64,000 bases of DNA, taken from NCBI GenBank assembly GCA_019510435.1, contig JAEKKJ010000009.1:310001-374000 (forward strand), in the 5' to 3' direction. The notes under the pieces were generated by a model. The model was not told where the DNA came from. It worked only from the letters and a program-made list of their open reading frames with translations, and searched no databases. The stretch comes from Caulobacterales bacterium (lineage in GTDB: Bacteria; Pseudomonadota; Alphaproteobacteria; Caulobacterales; Caulobacteraceae). How positions within the stretch are numbered: the first letter of the stretch is position 1; each line of letters begins with the position of its first letter. Positions 50,616-59,887 of this stretch are shown here, one piece after another. The translations under genes and the position numbers were made by a program.

Positions 50616-52424
50616 GTGCGGGTGAAGGCATCCAAGGACGGCGTCACGCTGCGCGTCATCGCCGGGACCCACGCGGTGCTGCTGGGGCTGGACCTGGCGG
50701 AGGCGCGGCGCGCGGGCTGCCTCGGCTTTTCCATCGAGCGCACCGACCTGGACACCGGCGACCGGCGCTGGCTGCCGAACCTGCTGCGGCTGCGGGCCGA
50801 TGCGCGGCCGCCATCCACCTGGATCACCACCGCCTCGGCGCCGCTGCAGAAGTTCCGCTGGGGCGACTACACGGTCGAGCCCGGCAGGCGCTATCGCTAC
50901 CGCGCCGTGGCCCGCTACGGGACCTCGGCCCAGGTGCTGGCCGATGGCGTGCTGGCCGAGCGCCCGGGCGGGTTCGACGCCGTGCCGGGCGGTGTGACGG
51001 TGGAGCTGCGCACCGAGGACAACCGCCAGGCCGCCACCGCGGTGTTCTTCAACCGCGGCGCGGCGGCCAGCAAGGCCTACAACGACAAGTTCGGCGACAA
51101 CGACCCGGACGGGATTCCCGCCGCCAAGGAATGGCTCTCGCGCGGGCTGGAGGCGGCGCTGCTGGCCTTCCTGGCCCGGGCGCAGGACGGCGAATGGGCC
51201 CTGCACGCCGTCGTCTACGAGTTCCAGAAGGCGGAGCTGCTGGCCGGGCTAAAGGCGGCGTCCGACCGCGGCGCAGCCGTGGAGGTGGTGTTCCATGCGC
51301 GCCTCAGCAGCGCCGAGGCCAAGGCCGACGCCAAGGCCGTGGCCGCCGGAAAGCCGAAGGGCAGCACCAAGGCCAAGAACGAGGCCGCGATCGCCGCCGC
51401 GCAGTTCGGCTTCGCCCCCAAGCCCCGCGCCTCGAACGCCAGCGCGATCATGCACGACAAATATGTGGTGCTGCTCAACAAGGGACAGCCGGTCGCGGTC
51501 TGGACCGGCTCCACCAACTGGACCGACGGCGGCCTCTACGGCCAGCTCAACGTGGGCCACGCCATCGACGACGTCGCGGTTGCCGCCGCCTATGAGCAGA
51601 GCTTCCAGCTGCTCAAGGGCGACCCGGACCCCAAGGCCACCAAGGCCGCCAACGCCAAGATCACGCCCCTGCCCGGCAAGGCGCGCGAGGCGATCCCGCA
51701 CGGGATCACCCCGCTGTTCTCGCCGCAGAGCGACCTCGGCATGCTGGAGCTCTACGCGGACGTCTGCCGCACGGCGAAGCTGTTGATGGTGTCAGCGCCG
51801 TTCGAGCTGCACGACCTCATAAAGGCGGCGCTGAAGTCGCCCGCGGGCGCGGACGTGCTGCGCTACGTGCTGGCCGACAAGGATGGGTCGCTTGGCGGCG
51901 CCGAGGCCGTGGAGATCATGGAACGCGACCCAGCCTTCGCCGCCGCGGTGGCGACCCAGCTGCAGACGCCCTTGCATGATTTCCAGAGCAAGCTCCTGGA
52001 GGGCAAGGAGAGCTTCCACCACGCCGGGGTGCACGTGCACTCCAAGATCATCGCCGCCGACCCGCTGGGCCCCGACCCGATCCTGATCATGGGCTCGGCG
52101 AACTTCTCGTCGAACTCGACCACCAGCAACGATTCCAACGTCCTTATCTTCCGCGGCGACACCGCGGTGACCGACATCTACGTCGCCGACTTCATGCGCA
52201 TGTTCGAGCACTACCTCTTCCGCTACCACCTGGCCCGGAAGGAGGAGGCGGCCAAGGGCGCGGCGGCGGATCCGGACGCGCCCAAGATCCCCTCCGCCGC
52301 AGCAGCAGCCGATCCCGCCAGCGTCGGCATGGGCCTTGCCGACGACGACGCCTGGAGCGCGCCCTACTACGTGGCCGGCAGCCGACAGGCGCGCGACCGC
52401 CAGGCCTTCGCCGGCCAGGCCTAA
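50616..52424 (+). CDS. phospholipase D-like domain protein
   Basis: 602 residues. The N-terminal 130 residues are a beta-rich domain (RYRYRAVARYGTSAQVLAD). Two PLD half-sites follow: MHDKYVVLLNKGQ with WTGSTNWTDGG at about residues 280-310, and HVHSKIIAADPLG with MGSANFSSNST at about 470-505. The first HxK motif lacks the usual Asp (L instead) while the second HSKIIAAD is intact. The family hydrolyses phosphodiesters; DNA, RNA or lipid cannot be decided. The GTG start at 50616 has GGGGGGC upstream. No partner gene is visible. Confidence 0.85.
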   Translation: MRVKASKDGVTLRVIAGTHAVLLGLDLAEARRAGCLGFSIERTDLDTGDRRWLPNLLRLRADARPPSTWITTASAPLQKFRWGDYTVEPGRRYRYRAVARYGTSAQVLADGVLAERPGGFDAVPGGVTVELRTEDNRQAATAVFFNRGAAASKAYNDKFGDNDPDGIPAAKEWLSRGLEAALLAFLARAQDGEWALHAVVYEFQKAELLAGLKAASDRGAAVEVVFHARLSSAEAKADAKAVAAGKPKGSTKAKNEAAIAAAQFGFAPKPRASNASAIMHDKYVVLLNKGQPVAVWTGSTNWTDGGLYGQLNVGHAIDDVAVAAAYEQSFQLLKGDPDPKATKAANAKITPLPGKAREAIPHGITPLFSPQSDLGMLELYADVCRTAKLLMVSAPFELHDLIKAALKSPAGADVLRYVLADKDGSLGGAEAVEIMERDPAFAAAVATQLQTPLHDFQSKLLEGKESFHHAGVHVHSKIIAADPLGPDPILIMGSANFSSNSTTSNDSNVLIFRGDTAVTDIYVADFMRMFEHYLFRYHLARKEEAAKGAAADPDAPKIPSAAAAADPASVGMGLADDDAWSAPYYVAGSRQARDRQAFAGQA

Positions 52425-52473
52425 GCCCTTCAGCGCACTGGAAATCCCCGGCCCGAGCGCCTATATGTCCGCT

Positions 52474-52805
52474 GTCGGGTTCGCCCGACTATGGAGATAA
52501 ACGCGCGCGAAATAAGCGGACTGGACCCGGGTGCGATTCCCGGCGGCTCCACCAAATCCTTCCGGGTTATCGCCGGGAACTATGGGGCCGATCAGCATCG
52601 ACAGACGTGTAAAGGCGTTGCTTTCTCTCGGCCTGACCCACCGTCCCGGGTCTTTAAACTAAATGCGAACGATAACTTCGCTGAGGAAATCCGCCTGGCC
52701 GCGTAATGCGGTTCGGTAGAATTCCGACCTAAGCCCTGGGGGTTCAGATCCTCAGGCGGGGCCCGGAGGGCGCCTGCCAACAGAAGCCCTCCACTTCCTC
52801 CGCCG
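52474..52805 (+). ncRNA. ssrA: transfer-messenger RNA, circularly permuted (two-piece) form
   Basis: The acceptor piece comes first: a GTCGGG-TTCG-CCCGAC hairpin at 52474-52489 and the T-arm region ending GGCTCCACCA at 52554. The coding piece starts with GGGGCCGATCAG at about 52584; its GGGGCCG pairs with CGGCTCC of the acceptor piece. It encodes the tag ANDNFAEEIRLAA (52665-52706, resume codon GCG, stop TAA). An H-type pseudoknot follows: CAGGCG/CGCCTG and GGAGGG/CCCTCC (52753-52792). The 3' end near 52805 is estimated from the pairing TCCGC with GCGGA of the acceptor piece. It rescues stalled ribosomes with SspB and ClpXP. Confidence 0.92.
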
Positions 52806-52836
52806 TGCGGCGCCCCTCCATCCAAAGCGAGGGTCT

Positions 52837-52872
52837 GGAGGGAGCCTGGCAACAGAATCCCTCCCACTTCCT
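52837..52872 (+). repeat. second copy of the tmRNA pseudoknot 3' arm
   Basis: GGAGGGAGCCTGGCAACAGA and TCCCTCCCACTTCCT repeat the tmRNA segment at 52765-52799 (GGAGGGCGCCTGCCAACAGA and GCCCTCCACTTCCT). The stem base pair changed from C-G to A-T, so pairing is kept. It lies between tmRNA and sspB. It could be a duplication relic or a hairpin with its own role in the sspB leader. Confidence 0.7.
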
Positions 52873-52965
52873 TCACGACAACTCAGAGACAATCGGTCGC
52901 CCAAGCCTTGCGCCGAACCCCGCAGCGGTTACCTTCCGTGGGTTCCGTAATCGCTGGAGTGTGTG

Positions 52966-53469
52966 TTGGCCCAGGATCCGCCGGCCCAGGACCTGATGAA
53001 CTACGAGGCGATGGCGCAGGATGCGCTGCGCGGCGTGGCGAAGGCGGCGCTGAAGCGGGCCGCTGCGCCCGAGGGCCTGCCCGGCTCGCACCACTTCTAT
53101 ATCACCTTCAAGACCGACGCGGCCGGCGTCTCGGGCCCCGTGGACCTCCTGTCGAAATATCCGGACGAGATGACCATCGTTCTGCAGCACCAGTACTGGG
53201 ACCTGGCGCCCGGCGAGACCTTCTTCTCGGTGACCCTGCAGTTCGGCGGCCAGCCCAAGCGGCTGTCGATCCCCTACGCCGCCATCACCCGCTTCTACGA
53301 TCCCTCGGTGCAGTTCCTGCTGCAGTTCGAGCCGCCCCCGGCCGCGCCTGCCGAGGCCCGCGCCGCGCCGGCGGCCGAGGCCAAGCCCGCCGAGGATGCG
53401 CCCGCCGCAGCGCCCAAGGCCGAAGGCGAGGCCAAGATCGTCTCCCTGGACCAATTCCGGAAGAAGTAG
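52966..53469 (+). CDS. sspB: SspB, ClpXP adaptor for ssrA-tagged proteins
   Basis: 167 residues of the alpha-type SspB. Core segments HHFYITFKTDAAGV, LSKYPDEMTIVLQHQYWDL and FFSVTLQFGGQPKRLSIPYA hold the ssrA tag. An Ala/Pro/Glu-rich linker leads to the ClpX-binding tail AKIVSLDQFRKK. I chose TTG 52966 (GGAG 6 bases upstream) because the protein then begins MAQDPPAQDLMNYEAMAQD, matching the known Caulobacter N-terminus in length. Its gene directly follows the tmRNA that encodes its ligand. Confidence 0.93.
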   Translation: MAQDPPAQDLMNYEAMAQDALRGVAKAALKRAAAPEGLPGSHHFYITFKTDAAGVSGPVDLLSKYPDEMTIVLQHQYWDLAPGETFFSVTLQFGGQPKRLSIPYAAITRFYDPSVQFLLQFEPPPAAPAEARAAPAAEAKPAEDAPAAAPKAEGEAKIVSLDQFRKK

Positions 53470-53474
53470 CCTGC

Positions 53475-53945
53475 ATGAGCGACGTCGCGAGCCCCGAGCC
53501 TGAGGCCCTGACCGACGAGGCCATCCTGCAGCGCTTCACGCGCACCAAGAACCAGCCCACCGGCTCCCAGACCCTGGGCTTCCGCCTGGTGTCGGTGAGC
53601 CAGGCCGACAAGTCGGTGGAGGTGGAGTTCGACGCCAAGGCCGAGCTCTTGCTCAACCCCATGAAGCAGATCCAGGGCGGCTACCTCTGCGCCATGCTGG
53701 ACGAATGCATGAGCGTCGCCTGCATGGTGGCCTCGGGCATGACCGCCGTGGCGCCGACGCTGGAGATGAAGACCAGCTTCTTCCGTCCCGGCGCGCCCGG
53801 GAAGATCCGCGGCGTCGGCCAGGTGGTGAAGTGGGGCCGCCAGGTAGCCTTCACCGAGGGGACGCTCTACGACCCCGAGGGCCGGGTCCTGGCCAAGGCC
53901 ACCGGCACGGCGATCCCGACCCCCTTCGCCAACTACAAGAAGTAG
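53475..53945 (+). CDS. PaaI-type hotdog thioesterase
   Basis: 156 residues with a single hotdog fold. The key helix is QIQGGYLCAMLDECMSVACM at about residues 62-81, where family members usually have HGG; here Gln replaces His. Then LEMKTSFFRPGAPGKIRGVG and FTEGTLYDPEGRVLAKATG. Asp in the AMLDE helix fits the catalytic acid. It hydrolyses an acyl-CoA of unknown type. It starts 5 bases after sspB and is likely cotranscribed. Confidence 0.88.
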   Translation: MSDVASPEPEALTDEAILQRFTRTKNQPTGSQTLGFRLVSVSQADKSVEVEFDAKAELLLNPMKQIQGGYLCAMLDECMSVACMVASGMTAVAPTLEMKTSFFRPGAPGKIRGVGQVVKWGRQVAFTEGTLYDPEGRVLAKATGTAIPTPFANYKK

Positions 53946-54722
53946 ATGCGGCCCGCCCTCCGCCTCCTCGCCTTGGCGCTGAGCCTCTGGCTGGCGGCGG
54001 CCGCGGGCGCGGCGCAGGCCGCCTCGGCCTTTGCGGACTGGGGCGCGGTGGTGGTGGCCGGCGACTGGCACGCCCATGACGGCGGACCCTCCGAGGGCTT
54101 CGACAACGCCCGGCGCGACGTCAGCGCGGCCCTGGCCCGGGCCGGCTTCCAGCCGCAGAACATTCGCCAGTTCTCCGTGCGGCCCGAGCGCTACAAGGAC
54201 ACCCGCCCTGAGAAGACCGAGCTGCAGGGGGTCTTCCAGGCCCTCAGCGACCTCTCCGCCAAGACCCAGGGCGGGTGCCTGTTCTACATCTCCTCGCACG
54301 GCGCGCCGCAGGGGGCGGTGTTCGACCAGGGCCTGCTGCTGCCCAGTGCCCTCGCCAGCATGCTGGACCAGAGCTGCGGCAAGCGGCCGACGGTGGTGGT
54401 GATCTCGGCCTGTTTCTCGGGGGTCTTCGTGCCCACCCTGGCGCGGCCCAACCGCATGGTGCTCACCGCGGCCCGCCCCGACCGCACCTCGTTCGGCTGC
54501 GGCCAGGACAACAAGTACCCCTATTTCGACGACTGCTTCCTGTCGTCCATCGGCGGCGCCCACGACTTCCAGGCCCTGGCCCTGGCCACCCGGGAGTGCG
54601 TACGCACGCGCGAGATCGCCGAGAAGATGAGCCCGCCGTCCGAGCCCCAGCTTTGGGTCGGCGCGCAACTGGCCCCGGTCCTGCCCCTCTACGCCTTCGA
54701 TGGCGCCGGGCGAACGAACTAG
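53946..54722 (+). CDS. exported C13/caspase-like cysteine peptidase
   Basis: 258 residues. A signal peptide (LALALSLWLAAAAGAAQAAS) ends near residue 26. The His of the dyad is in FYISSHGAPQGAV near residue 118 and the Cys in VVVISACFSGVFVP near 157, a pattern of the C13 (legumain-like) clan CD family. It starts right after the thioesterase stop. Role unknown; clan CD enzymes cut after Asn, Asp or basic residues. Periplasmic location inferred. Confidence 0.85.
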   Translation: MRPALRLLALALSLWLAAAAGAAQAASAFADWGAVVVAGDWHAHDGGPSEGFDNARRDVSAALARAGFQPQNIRQFSVRPERYKDTRPEKTELQGVFQALSDLSAKTQGGCLFYISSHGAPQGAVFDQGLLLPSALASMLDQSCGKRPTVVVISACFSGVFVPTLARPNRMVLTAARPDRTSFGCGQDNKYPYFDDCFLSSIGGAHDFQALALATRECVRTREIAEKMSPPSEPQLWVGAQLAPVLPLYAFDGAGRTN

Positions 54723-54794
54723 CCGGCGCACGTTACGGAGGGGCTCGGCGACTCGACCCAGGTGCTAGGGTTGGCGGAACGGCGGGAGTGACGC

Positions 54795-57077
54795 GTGAGG
54801 ATAAGGGGTCTGGGCAAGGCGGTCCTGATGGCGCTGGCGCTCGCGGCGGGACCCCTCACGATGGGCTCGCCCGCCGCGGCCCAGGCGCCGGGACCGGACG
54901 TCGCCTTGCCGAAGCGGCCGGTGCCCTATTCGCGCCTCGCGCCGAAGCCGAAACCAAAGCTCCCGGCCACGACGGCATCCACCAAGCCTGCCGCCGCCCC
55001 CGCGAGCTCGACCACGAAGGCCTCGACCGGGGCCGCCGCGACGCCGCATCCGCCTGTCGCGCCGGGCGCTGCAACGCCGCCGTCTCACACGCCCGCTCAT
55101 CCGGCCGCCGCCACCCCGCACGCCGCCGGCCCAACCCCGCATCCCGCGGCCGTAACCCCCCACCCCGCGGCTCTTCCCGTCGCGCCCCAGGGGCCCGGCC
55201 TGCCCCCGGCAGCGCTGGAGGCCTTCGTGGATGGCTGGATGGCCGAGGCCATGGCCCGCACCCACACGCCGGGCGCGGCGGTCGCGATCGTCCAGAACGG
55301 CCAGGTGGTGCTGAAGAAGGGCTACGGCTTCGCCGACCTCGACCCGCGCCGGGCTGTCGATCCCGACACCACCCTCTTCCGGCTCGGCAGCCTGTCGCAG
55401 ACCTTCACCTGGGTGCTGCTGATGAAGGAGGTGGAGGCGGGGCGCATCCGCCTGGACCGGCCGATCAACCTCTACCTGCCCGAGAAGGTCCGCCTTCCGG
55501 GCCGCGGGCGCAACGTGATGGTGGGCCAGCTGCTCGACCATTCGGCCGGGTTCGAGGAACGCGCCCTGGGGCGGCTGGAGGAGGACAACCTCCGCCGCGT
55601 GCGGCCGCTGGAGCTGTACCTGCGGGAGAACCGCCCGTCGGTGGTGCGCGCACCCGGCCTGCTCTCCAGCTACGCCAGCTACGACAGCGCCCTGGCCGGC
55701 GAAGCCGTGGGCTTCGTGGCCGGGCAGACGTTCGAGCGGCGGGCCGAGGACCAGGTCTTCCAGCCCCTGGGCATGGCGCACACCACCTTCCGCGAACCCC
55801 GGGACGACCGCCGCGGCCTGCCGGCGGCCATGCCCGCCGCGCTCCGGGCCGACCTCGCCCGCGGCTACGGCTGGCGCGACGTGGGGTTCATGGCCGACTC
55901 CTACGAATATGTGGGCCAGGTCGCGCCCGCCCTCGGCGCCTCGTCCACGGCCGCCGACATGGCCCGCTACATGCGCATGCTGCTGGCCGACGGGCGCACC
56001 GAGACCGGCGCCCTGTTCGGCCCCCTGGCGGCGAAGGCCTTCCGGTCGCCGATGCGGCTGACGCCCGCCGGGATCAACGGCTGGGCCCATGGGTTCATGA
56101 ACATCGCCCTGCCCGGCAGCCGCCCGGGCTATGGCCACAGCGGTGACGCGATCGCGTTCCAGTCGAACATGGTCCTCGCGCCCGATCTCGGCCTCGGCGT
56201 CTTCGTCGTGACCAACAGCGAGCGCGGCCGCGCCGTGGCCGACGGCCTGCCCGCCGCCCTGGTGAGGCATTTCTACGCACCGGCGGCCGTCTATCCGCGC
56301 CTCGGCTCGCCCCAGCTCGTGGGCCAGGGGCCGGTCTACGACGGCCACTACCTCTCCACGCGCCGGGCCTATGGCGGGCTGGAGGGCTTCGTCGGCCTGC
56401 TGCAGCATGGGGCGGACGTGCGCGTCACCCCGGGCGGGCGGCTGATCGTGGCCCGGCTGCGCCACCGCGACGCCTGGACGCTGGAGGCCGCCGCACAGGC
56501 CGAATCAGCCGCCGTCCGGTTCGTCTCCACCACCGGCGACGACCACCTGGCTTTCCACGTCCGGTCGGGCCAGGCCTGGGGCTTCCAGCCGTCCAACGGC
56601 GCCGAACTTTTCGAGCGCGCGCCCCTGTGGGAGCGGCCCTCGACCTTCCTGACGCTGGGCGTGCTGGCCGCCCTGGCCGCCCTGGCGACCCTGATGGGCT
56701 CGGCGTTCCGCAGCCGCCGCGAGCTGCGACAGAATGCCGTCCAGGCCCGCGCCGGCCTGGTGCAGAACATCCAGGCCGGGCTTTGGCTCACCGCGTTCGG
56801 CCTGTTCGCCGCCTGGTGGCGGGCCAGCGCCGACGCCCAGGCGCTGATGTACGGCTGGCCGGGACCGCTCATCGTCACCGCCTCGGCCTGCGCCCTCGTG
56901 GCGGCGGGCCTCAGCCTGGTCACCATCGCCGCGCTGCCGGCCGTGTGGCAGGGCGGGCGGCGGGTCGATTCGTGGACCGTGAGCCGCAAGGCCTTCTTCA
57001 CGCTCACCGTGCTCATCTACGCCACCCTCTCGGTGGTCCTGGCCATGGGCGGCGCGCTCGAACCCTGGAGCGGCTGA
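54795..57077 (+). CDS. class C beta-lactamase-like serine hydrolase with membrane tail, SxxK lysine missing
   Basis: 760 residues. Signal peptide to about residue 29, then a Thr/Pro/Ala/His-rich linker (residues 45-135) and the penicillin-binding-like domain (about 140-480). The first motif is Ser199 in RLGSLSQTFTW, where the family has SxxK but here reads SLSQ with Gln202. The second motif YxN reads Y-A-S (SYASYDSALAG). The third is GHSGD. Four or so membrane segments close the protein (about 630-755). The loss of Lys suggests altered or lost hydrolase activity. It lies alone between the C13 gene and fliF. Confidence 0.85.
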   Translation: MRIRGLGKAVLMALALAAGPLTMGSPAAAQAPGPDVALPKRPVPYSRLAPKPKPKLPATTASTKPAAAPASSTTKASTGAAATPHPPVAPGAATPPSHTPAHPAAATPHAAGPTPHPAAVTPHPAALPVAPQGPGLPPAALEAFVDGWMAEAMARTHTPGAAVAIVQNGQVVLKKGYGFADLDPRRAVDPDTTLFRLGSLSQTFTWVLLMKEVEAGRIRLDRPINLYLPEKVRLPGRGRNVMVGQLLDHSAGFEERALGRLEEDNLRRVRPLELYLRENRPSVVRAPGLLSSYASYDSALAGEAVGFVAGQTFERRAEDQVFQPLGMAHTTFREPRDDRRGLPAAMPAALRADLARGYGWRDVGFMADSYEYVGQVAPALGASSTAADMARYMRMLLADGRTETGALFGPLAAKAFRSPMRLTPAGINGWAHGFMNIALPGSRPGYGHSGDAIAFQSNMVLAPDLGLGVFVVTNSERGRAVADGLPAALVRHFYAPAAVYPRLGSPQLVGQGPVYDGHYLSTRRAYGGLEGFVGLLQHGADVRVTPGGRLIVARLRHRDAWTLEAAAQAESAAVRFVSTTGDDHLAFHVRSGQAWGFQPSNGAELFERAPLWERPSTFLTLGVLAALAALATLMGSAFRSRRELRQNAVQARAGLVQNIQAGLWLTAFGLFAAWWRASADAQALMYGWPGPLIVTASACALVAAGLSLVTIAALPAVWQGGRRVDSWTVSRKAFFTLTVLIYATLSVVLAMGGALEPWSG

Positions 57078-57095
57078 GCTTCGGATTAACGGGTC

Positions 57096-57110
57096 TAAAC
57101 CCGCCTTTAA
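57096..57110 (+). promoter_or_regulatory. CtrA-type box upstream of fliF
   Basis: TAAA-N7-TTAA followed by CC lies about 88 bases before the fliF start, with another TTAAC half-site at 57086. It matches the CtrA consensus TTAA-N7-TTAA at seven of eight positions. The fliF operon of Caulobacter is an early flagellar unit under CtrA, so the site fits its position. No sigma-54 site was seen. Confidence 0.65.
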
Positions 57111-57197
57111 CCAAGGACTGGGAAATTCCTGCCTACCAGAGGGGCGGGGCGGCAGTTTTCAGCGCCTTCCCGCGTGTCTTGGAAGGGGCGAGCACTC

Positions 57198-58856
57198 TTG
57201 AACCAGCTTGTGGCCGCGTTGCAGAGATTCGGGATCGGCCGGCTGGCCGCCATCCTGGGCATCGGCGCAGGCCTGGCCGCCGTGCTGGCCGCCGTGTTCA
57301 TGAACCTGGGCCAGCCCAAGGCCCTGCTCTATTCGAACCTGGACCTCAAGGAAGCCGGCACCATCACCGCCGCCCTGGACCAGGCCGGCATCAAGTACGA
57401 GGTCAAGGGCGACGGCTCGACCATCATGGTCGGCCGCGATCAGGTGGCCTCCACCCGCCTGATGCTCTCGAGCAAGGGCCTGCCGACCGCCGGGTCGGTC
57501 GGCTACGAGATCTTCGACAACGCCAACGCCCTGGGCCAGACCGACTTCGTCCAGCAGCTGAACCGCCAGCGCGCCCTGGAGGGCGAACTGGCCCGCACCA
57601 TCCGCGGTCTGGATGGCATCACCTCGGTCCGCGTGCACCTGGTGCTGCCCAAGCGCCAGCTGTTCGAGGACGAGGCCGAGCAGCCCTCCGCTGCGGTGAC
57701 CATCGGCGTCGGCGGCCGCGAGCCGGGCCCCGACCAGGTCCGCGCCATGCAGAACCTGGTGGCCGGCGCCGTGCCCAACCTGAAGCCCGACCGCGTCACC
57801 GTGGTCGACCAGCACGCCAAGACCCTGTCCGGTGGCGACACCGGCATGGCCGCCGAGGCGGATGGCCGCAAGACCGAGATCGAGCAGCGCATCGCCAAGC
57901 AGGTGAAGGCCATGGTCGAAGGCATCGTCGGCGCCGGCAAGGCGCGGGTGAACGTCTCCGCCGAGGTCGACATGGCCCGGGTCACCACCCAGGAAGAGAA
58001 GTTCGACCCGGACGGCCAGGTGGTCCGCTCGGAGTCCACCACCGACGAGAACAGCCGCGACAACCAGGCCAACGGCTCGGGCCAGGCCTCCGTGGCCGCC
58101 AACGTCCCCGGCGCGGCGGGCGCCGACTCCAGCTCCAGCGGCTCGGCCAGCGGCAAGCAGGAATCGACCACCAACTACGAGATCTCCAAGTCCGTCCGCA
58201 CCGAGGTGCAGGAGCCGGGCACGATCAAGCGCCTCTCGGTGGCGGTGGCGGTCGACGGCCTCACCGCGGTGGGCAAGAACGGCAAGGCCGGCCCCTACAC
58301 CCCGCGCTCGGCCGAGGAGATGCAGCGCATCGAGCAGCTGGTCCGCACCGCCGTCGGCTACAACCAGCAGCGCGGCGACCAGGTCAGCGTGATCAACATC
58401 AAGTTCCCGGCGGCAGACGACGCCGGCGGCGTCACCGCGGCCAACCCGCTGATGGGCTTCGACAAGAACGACATCATGCGCGCCGCCGAGCTGGCGGTGC
58501 TGGCGGTCGTCGGCATCCTGATGATCTTCTTCGTCGCCCGGCCCCTACTGGGTGGCGCAGGCCCCGCCGGTGGTGGGCGGCGCGGCGGCGGCGCGGGCGG
58601 CGCCCTGACCGGGCCCCCGCCGATGACCCGGATCATGGTCACGCCGGACGGCCAGCAGATGCAGCTGGGCGCGGACGGCTCCATCAGCCACCTGGCCCTG
58701 CCCGGCCCCCACGCCGACGGCGAGAGCCGCATCGACATGGCCCGCGTCGAGGGCGGTGTGCGCCACAGCACCGTCAAGAAGGTCTCGGAGTTCGTCAGCT
58801 CGCACCCCGACGAGTCGGTCGCGATCCTGCGCTCCTGGCTGCATGAGACCACCTGA
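57198..58856 (+). CDS. fliF: flagellar MS-ring protein
   Basis: About 552 residues. Membrane segment 1 at about residues 17-35 ([20 protein letters not shown]), ring-building domains with [19 protein letters not shown] and [20 protein letters not shown], a Ser/Gly/Asn-rich linker near residue 300, a second membrane segment near 440 ([20 protein letters not shown]), and the C-terminal FliG-binding helix ending [11 protein letters not shown]. It forms the MS ring of the basal body. TTG 57198 gives the typical MNQLVAAL start; GTG 57174 is the alternative. Shares one base with fliG. Confidence 0.95.
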   Translation: MNQLVAALQRFGIGRLAAILGIGAGLAAVLAAVFMNLGQPKALLYSNLDLKEAGTITAALDQAGIKYEVKGDGSTIMVGRDQVASTRLMLSSKGLPTAGSVGYEIFDNANALGQTDFVQQLNRQRALEGELARTIRGLDGITSVRVHLVLPKRQLFEDEAEQPSAAVTIGVGGREPGPDQVRAMQNLVAGAVPNLKPDRVTVVDQHAKTLSGGDTGMAAEADGRKTEIEQRIAKQVKAMVEGIVGAGKARVNVSAEVDMARVTTQEEKFDPDGQVVRSESTTDENSRDNQANGSGQASVAANVPGAAGADSSSSGSASGKQESTTNYEISKSVRTEVQEPGTIKRLSVAVAVDGLTAVGKNGKAGPYTPRSAEEMQRIEQLVRTAVGYNQQRGDQVSVINIKFPAADDAGGVTAANPLMGFDKNDIMRAAELAVLAVVGILMIFFVARPLLGGAGPAGGGRRGGGAGGALTGPPPMTRIMVTPDGQQMQLGADGSISHLALPGPHADGESRIDMARVEGGVRHSTVKKVSEFVSSHPDESVAILRSWLHETT

Positions 58857-59887
58857 TGGCGGTCCGCAGCAGCAACAAGAACATCGTCGACGCCTCCCGC
58901 CTGAACGGGGCGGAGAAGTGCGCCGTGATCCTGCTCGCCCTCGGCGAGGAGCATGCCCACGTCTGGCAGTCGCTGGACGAGGAGGAGATCAAGGAGATCT
59001 CCCAGGCCATGGCCAGCCTGGGCAACGTCACCGCCGCGGTGGTCGAGGACCTGCTGGTGGAGTTCGTGTCCGGCATGGCCGGCACGGGCGCGATCATGGG
59101 CTCGTTCGAGCAGACCCAGAAGCTGCTCGCCTCGATCATGCCGGCCGAGAAGGTCGACTCCCTGATGGAGGAGATCCGGGGCCCGGCCGGCCGCACCATG
59201 TGGGACAAGCTCGGCAACGTGAACGAGGCCGTGCTCGCCAACTACCTGAAGAACGAATACCCGCAGACCGTCGCGGTGGTGCTGTCCAAGATCAAGTCCG
59301 AGCACGCGGCGCGCGTGCTGTCCTCGCTGCCCGAGGACTTCGCCCTGGAGTGCGTCATGCGCATGCTGCGCATGGAGCCGGTGCAGCGCGAGATCCTGGA
59401 CAAGATCGAGCAGACCCTGCGCAACGAGTTCATGTCGAACCTGGCGCGCACGTCCAAGCGCGACAGCCACGAGATGATGGCCGACATCTTCAACGCCTTC
59501 GACCGCCAGACCGAGGCCCGCTTCATCACCGCCCTGGAAGAGCGCAACCGCGAGGCCGCCGAGCGCATCCGGGCCCTGATGTTCGTGTTCGAGGACCTCT
59601 CCAAGCTGGACCCGGGCGGCGTGCAGACCCTGCTGCGCGGCGTCGAGAAGGACCAGCTGGCCCTCGGCATGAAGGGCGCGTCCGACAGCCTGCGCGAGAT
59701 GTTCTTCTCCAACATGTCCGAGCGCGCCGCCAAGATCATGCGCGAGGACATGGAGAGCATGGGCCCGGTGCGCCTGCGCGACGTCGACCAGGCGCAGATG
59801 GCCATCGTCCAGATCGCCAAGGACCTCGCCAACAAGGGCGAGATCATGCTGGCCGGTTCCAGCGGCGACGATGAGCTGATCTACTGA
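58856..59887 (+). CDS. fliG: flagellar motor switch protein FliG
   Basis: 343 residues. N-terminal FliF-binding part ([20 protein letters not shown]), middle domain ([20 protein letters not shown]), and the C-terminal torque helix with charged residues in [20 protein letters not shown] and [19 protein letters not shown]. It transmits torque and switching from FliM/FliN to the MS ring. The ATG overlaps the fliF stop (TGATG) and the end overlaps flbE. Length and sequence are those of Caulobacter FliG. Confidence 0.96.
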   Translation: MAVRSSNKNIVDASRLNGAEKCAVILLALGEEHAHVWQSLDEEEIKEISQAMASLGNVTAAVVEDLLVEFVSGMAGTGAIMGSFEQTQKLLASIMPAEKVDSLMEEIRGPAGRTMWDKLGNVNEAVLANYLKNEYPQTVAVVLSKIKSEHAARVLSSLPEDFALECVMRMLRMEPVQREILDKIEQTLRNEFMSNLARTSKRDSHEMMADIFNAFDRQTEARFITALEERNREAAERIRALMFVFEDLSKLDPGGVQTLLRGVEKDQLALGMKGASDSLREMFFSNMSERAAKIMREDMESMGPVRLRDVDQAQMAIVQIAKDLANKGEIMLAGSSGDDELIY

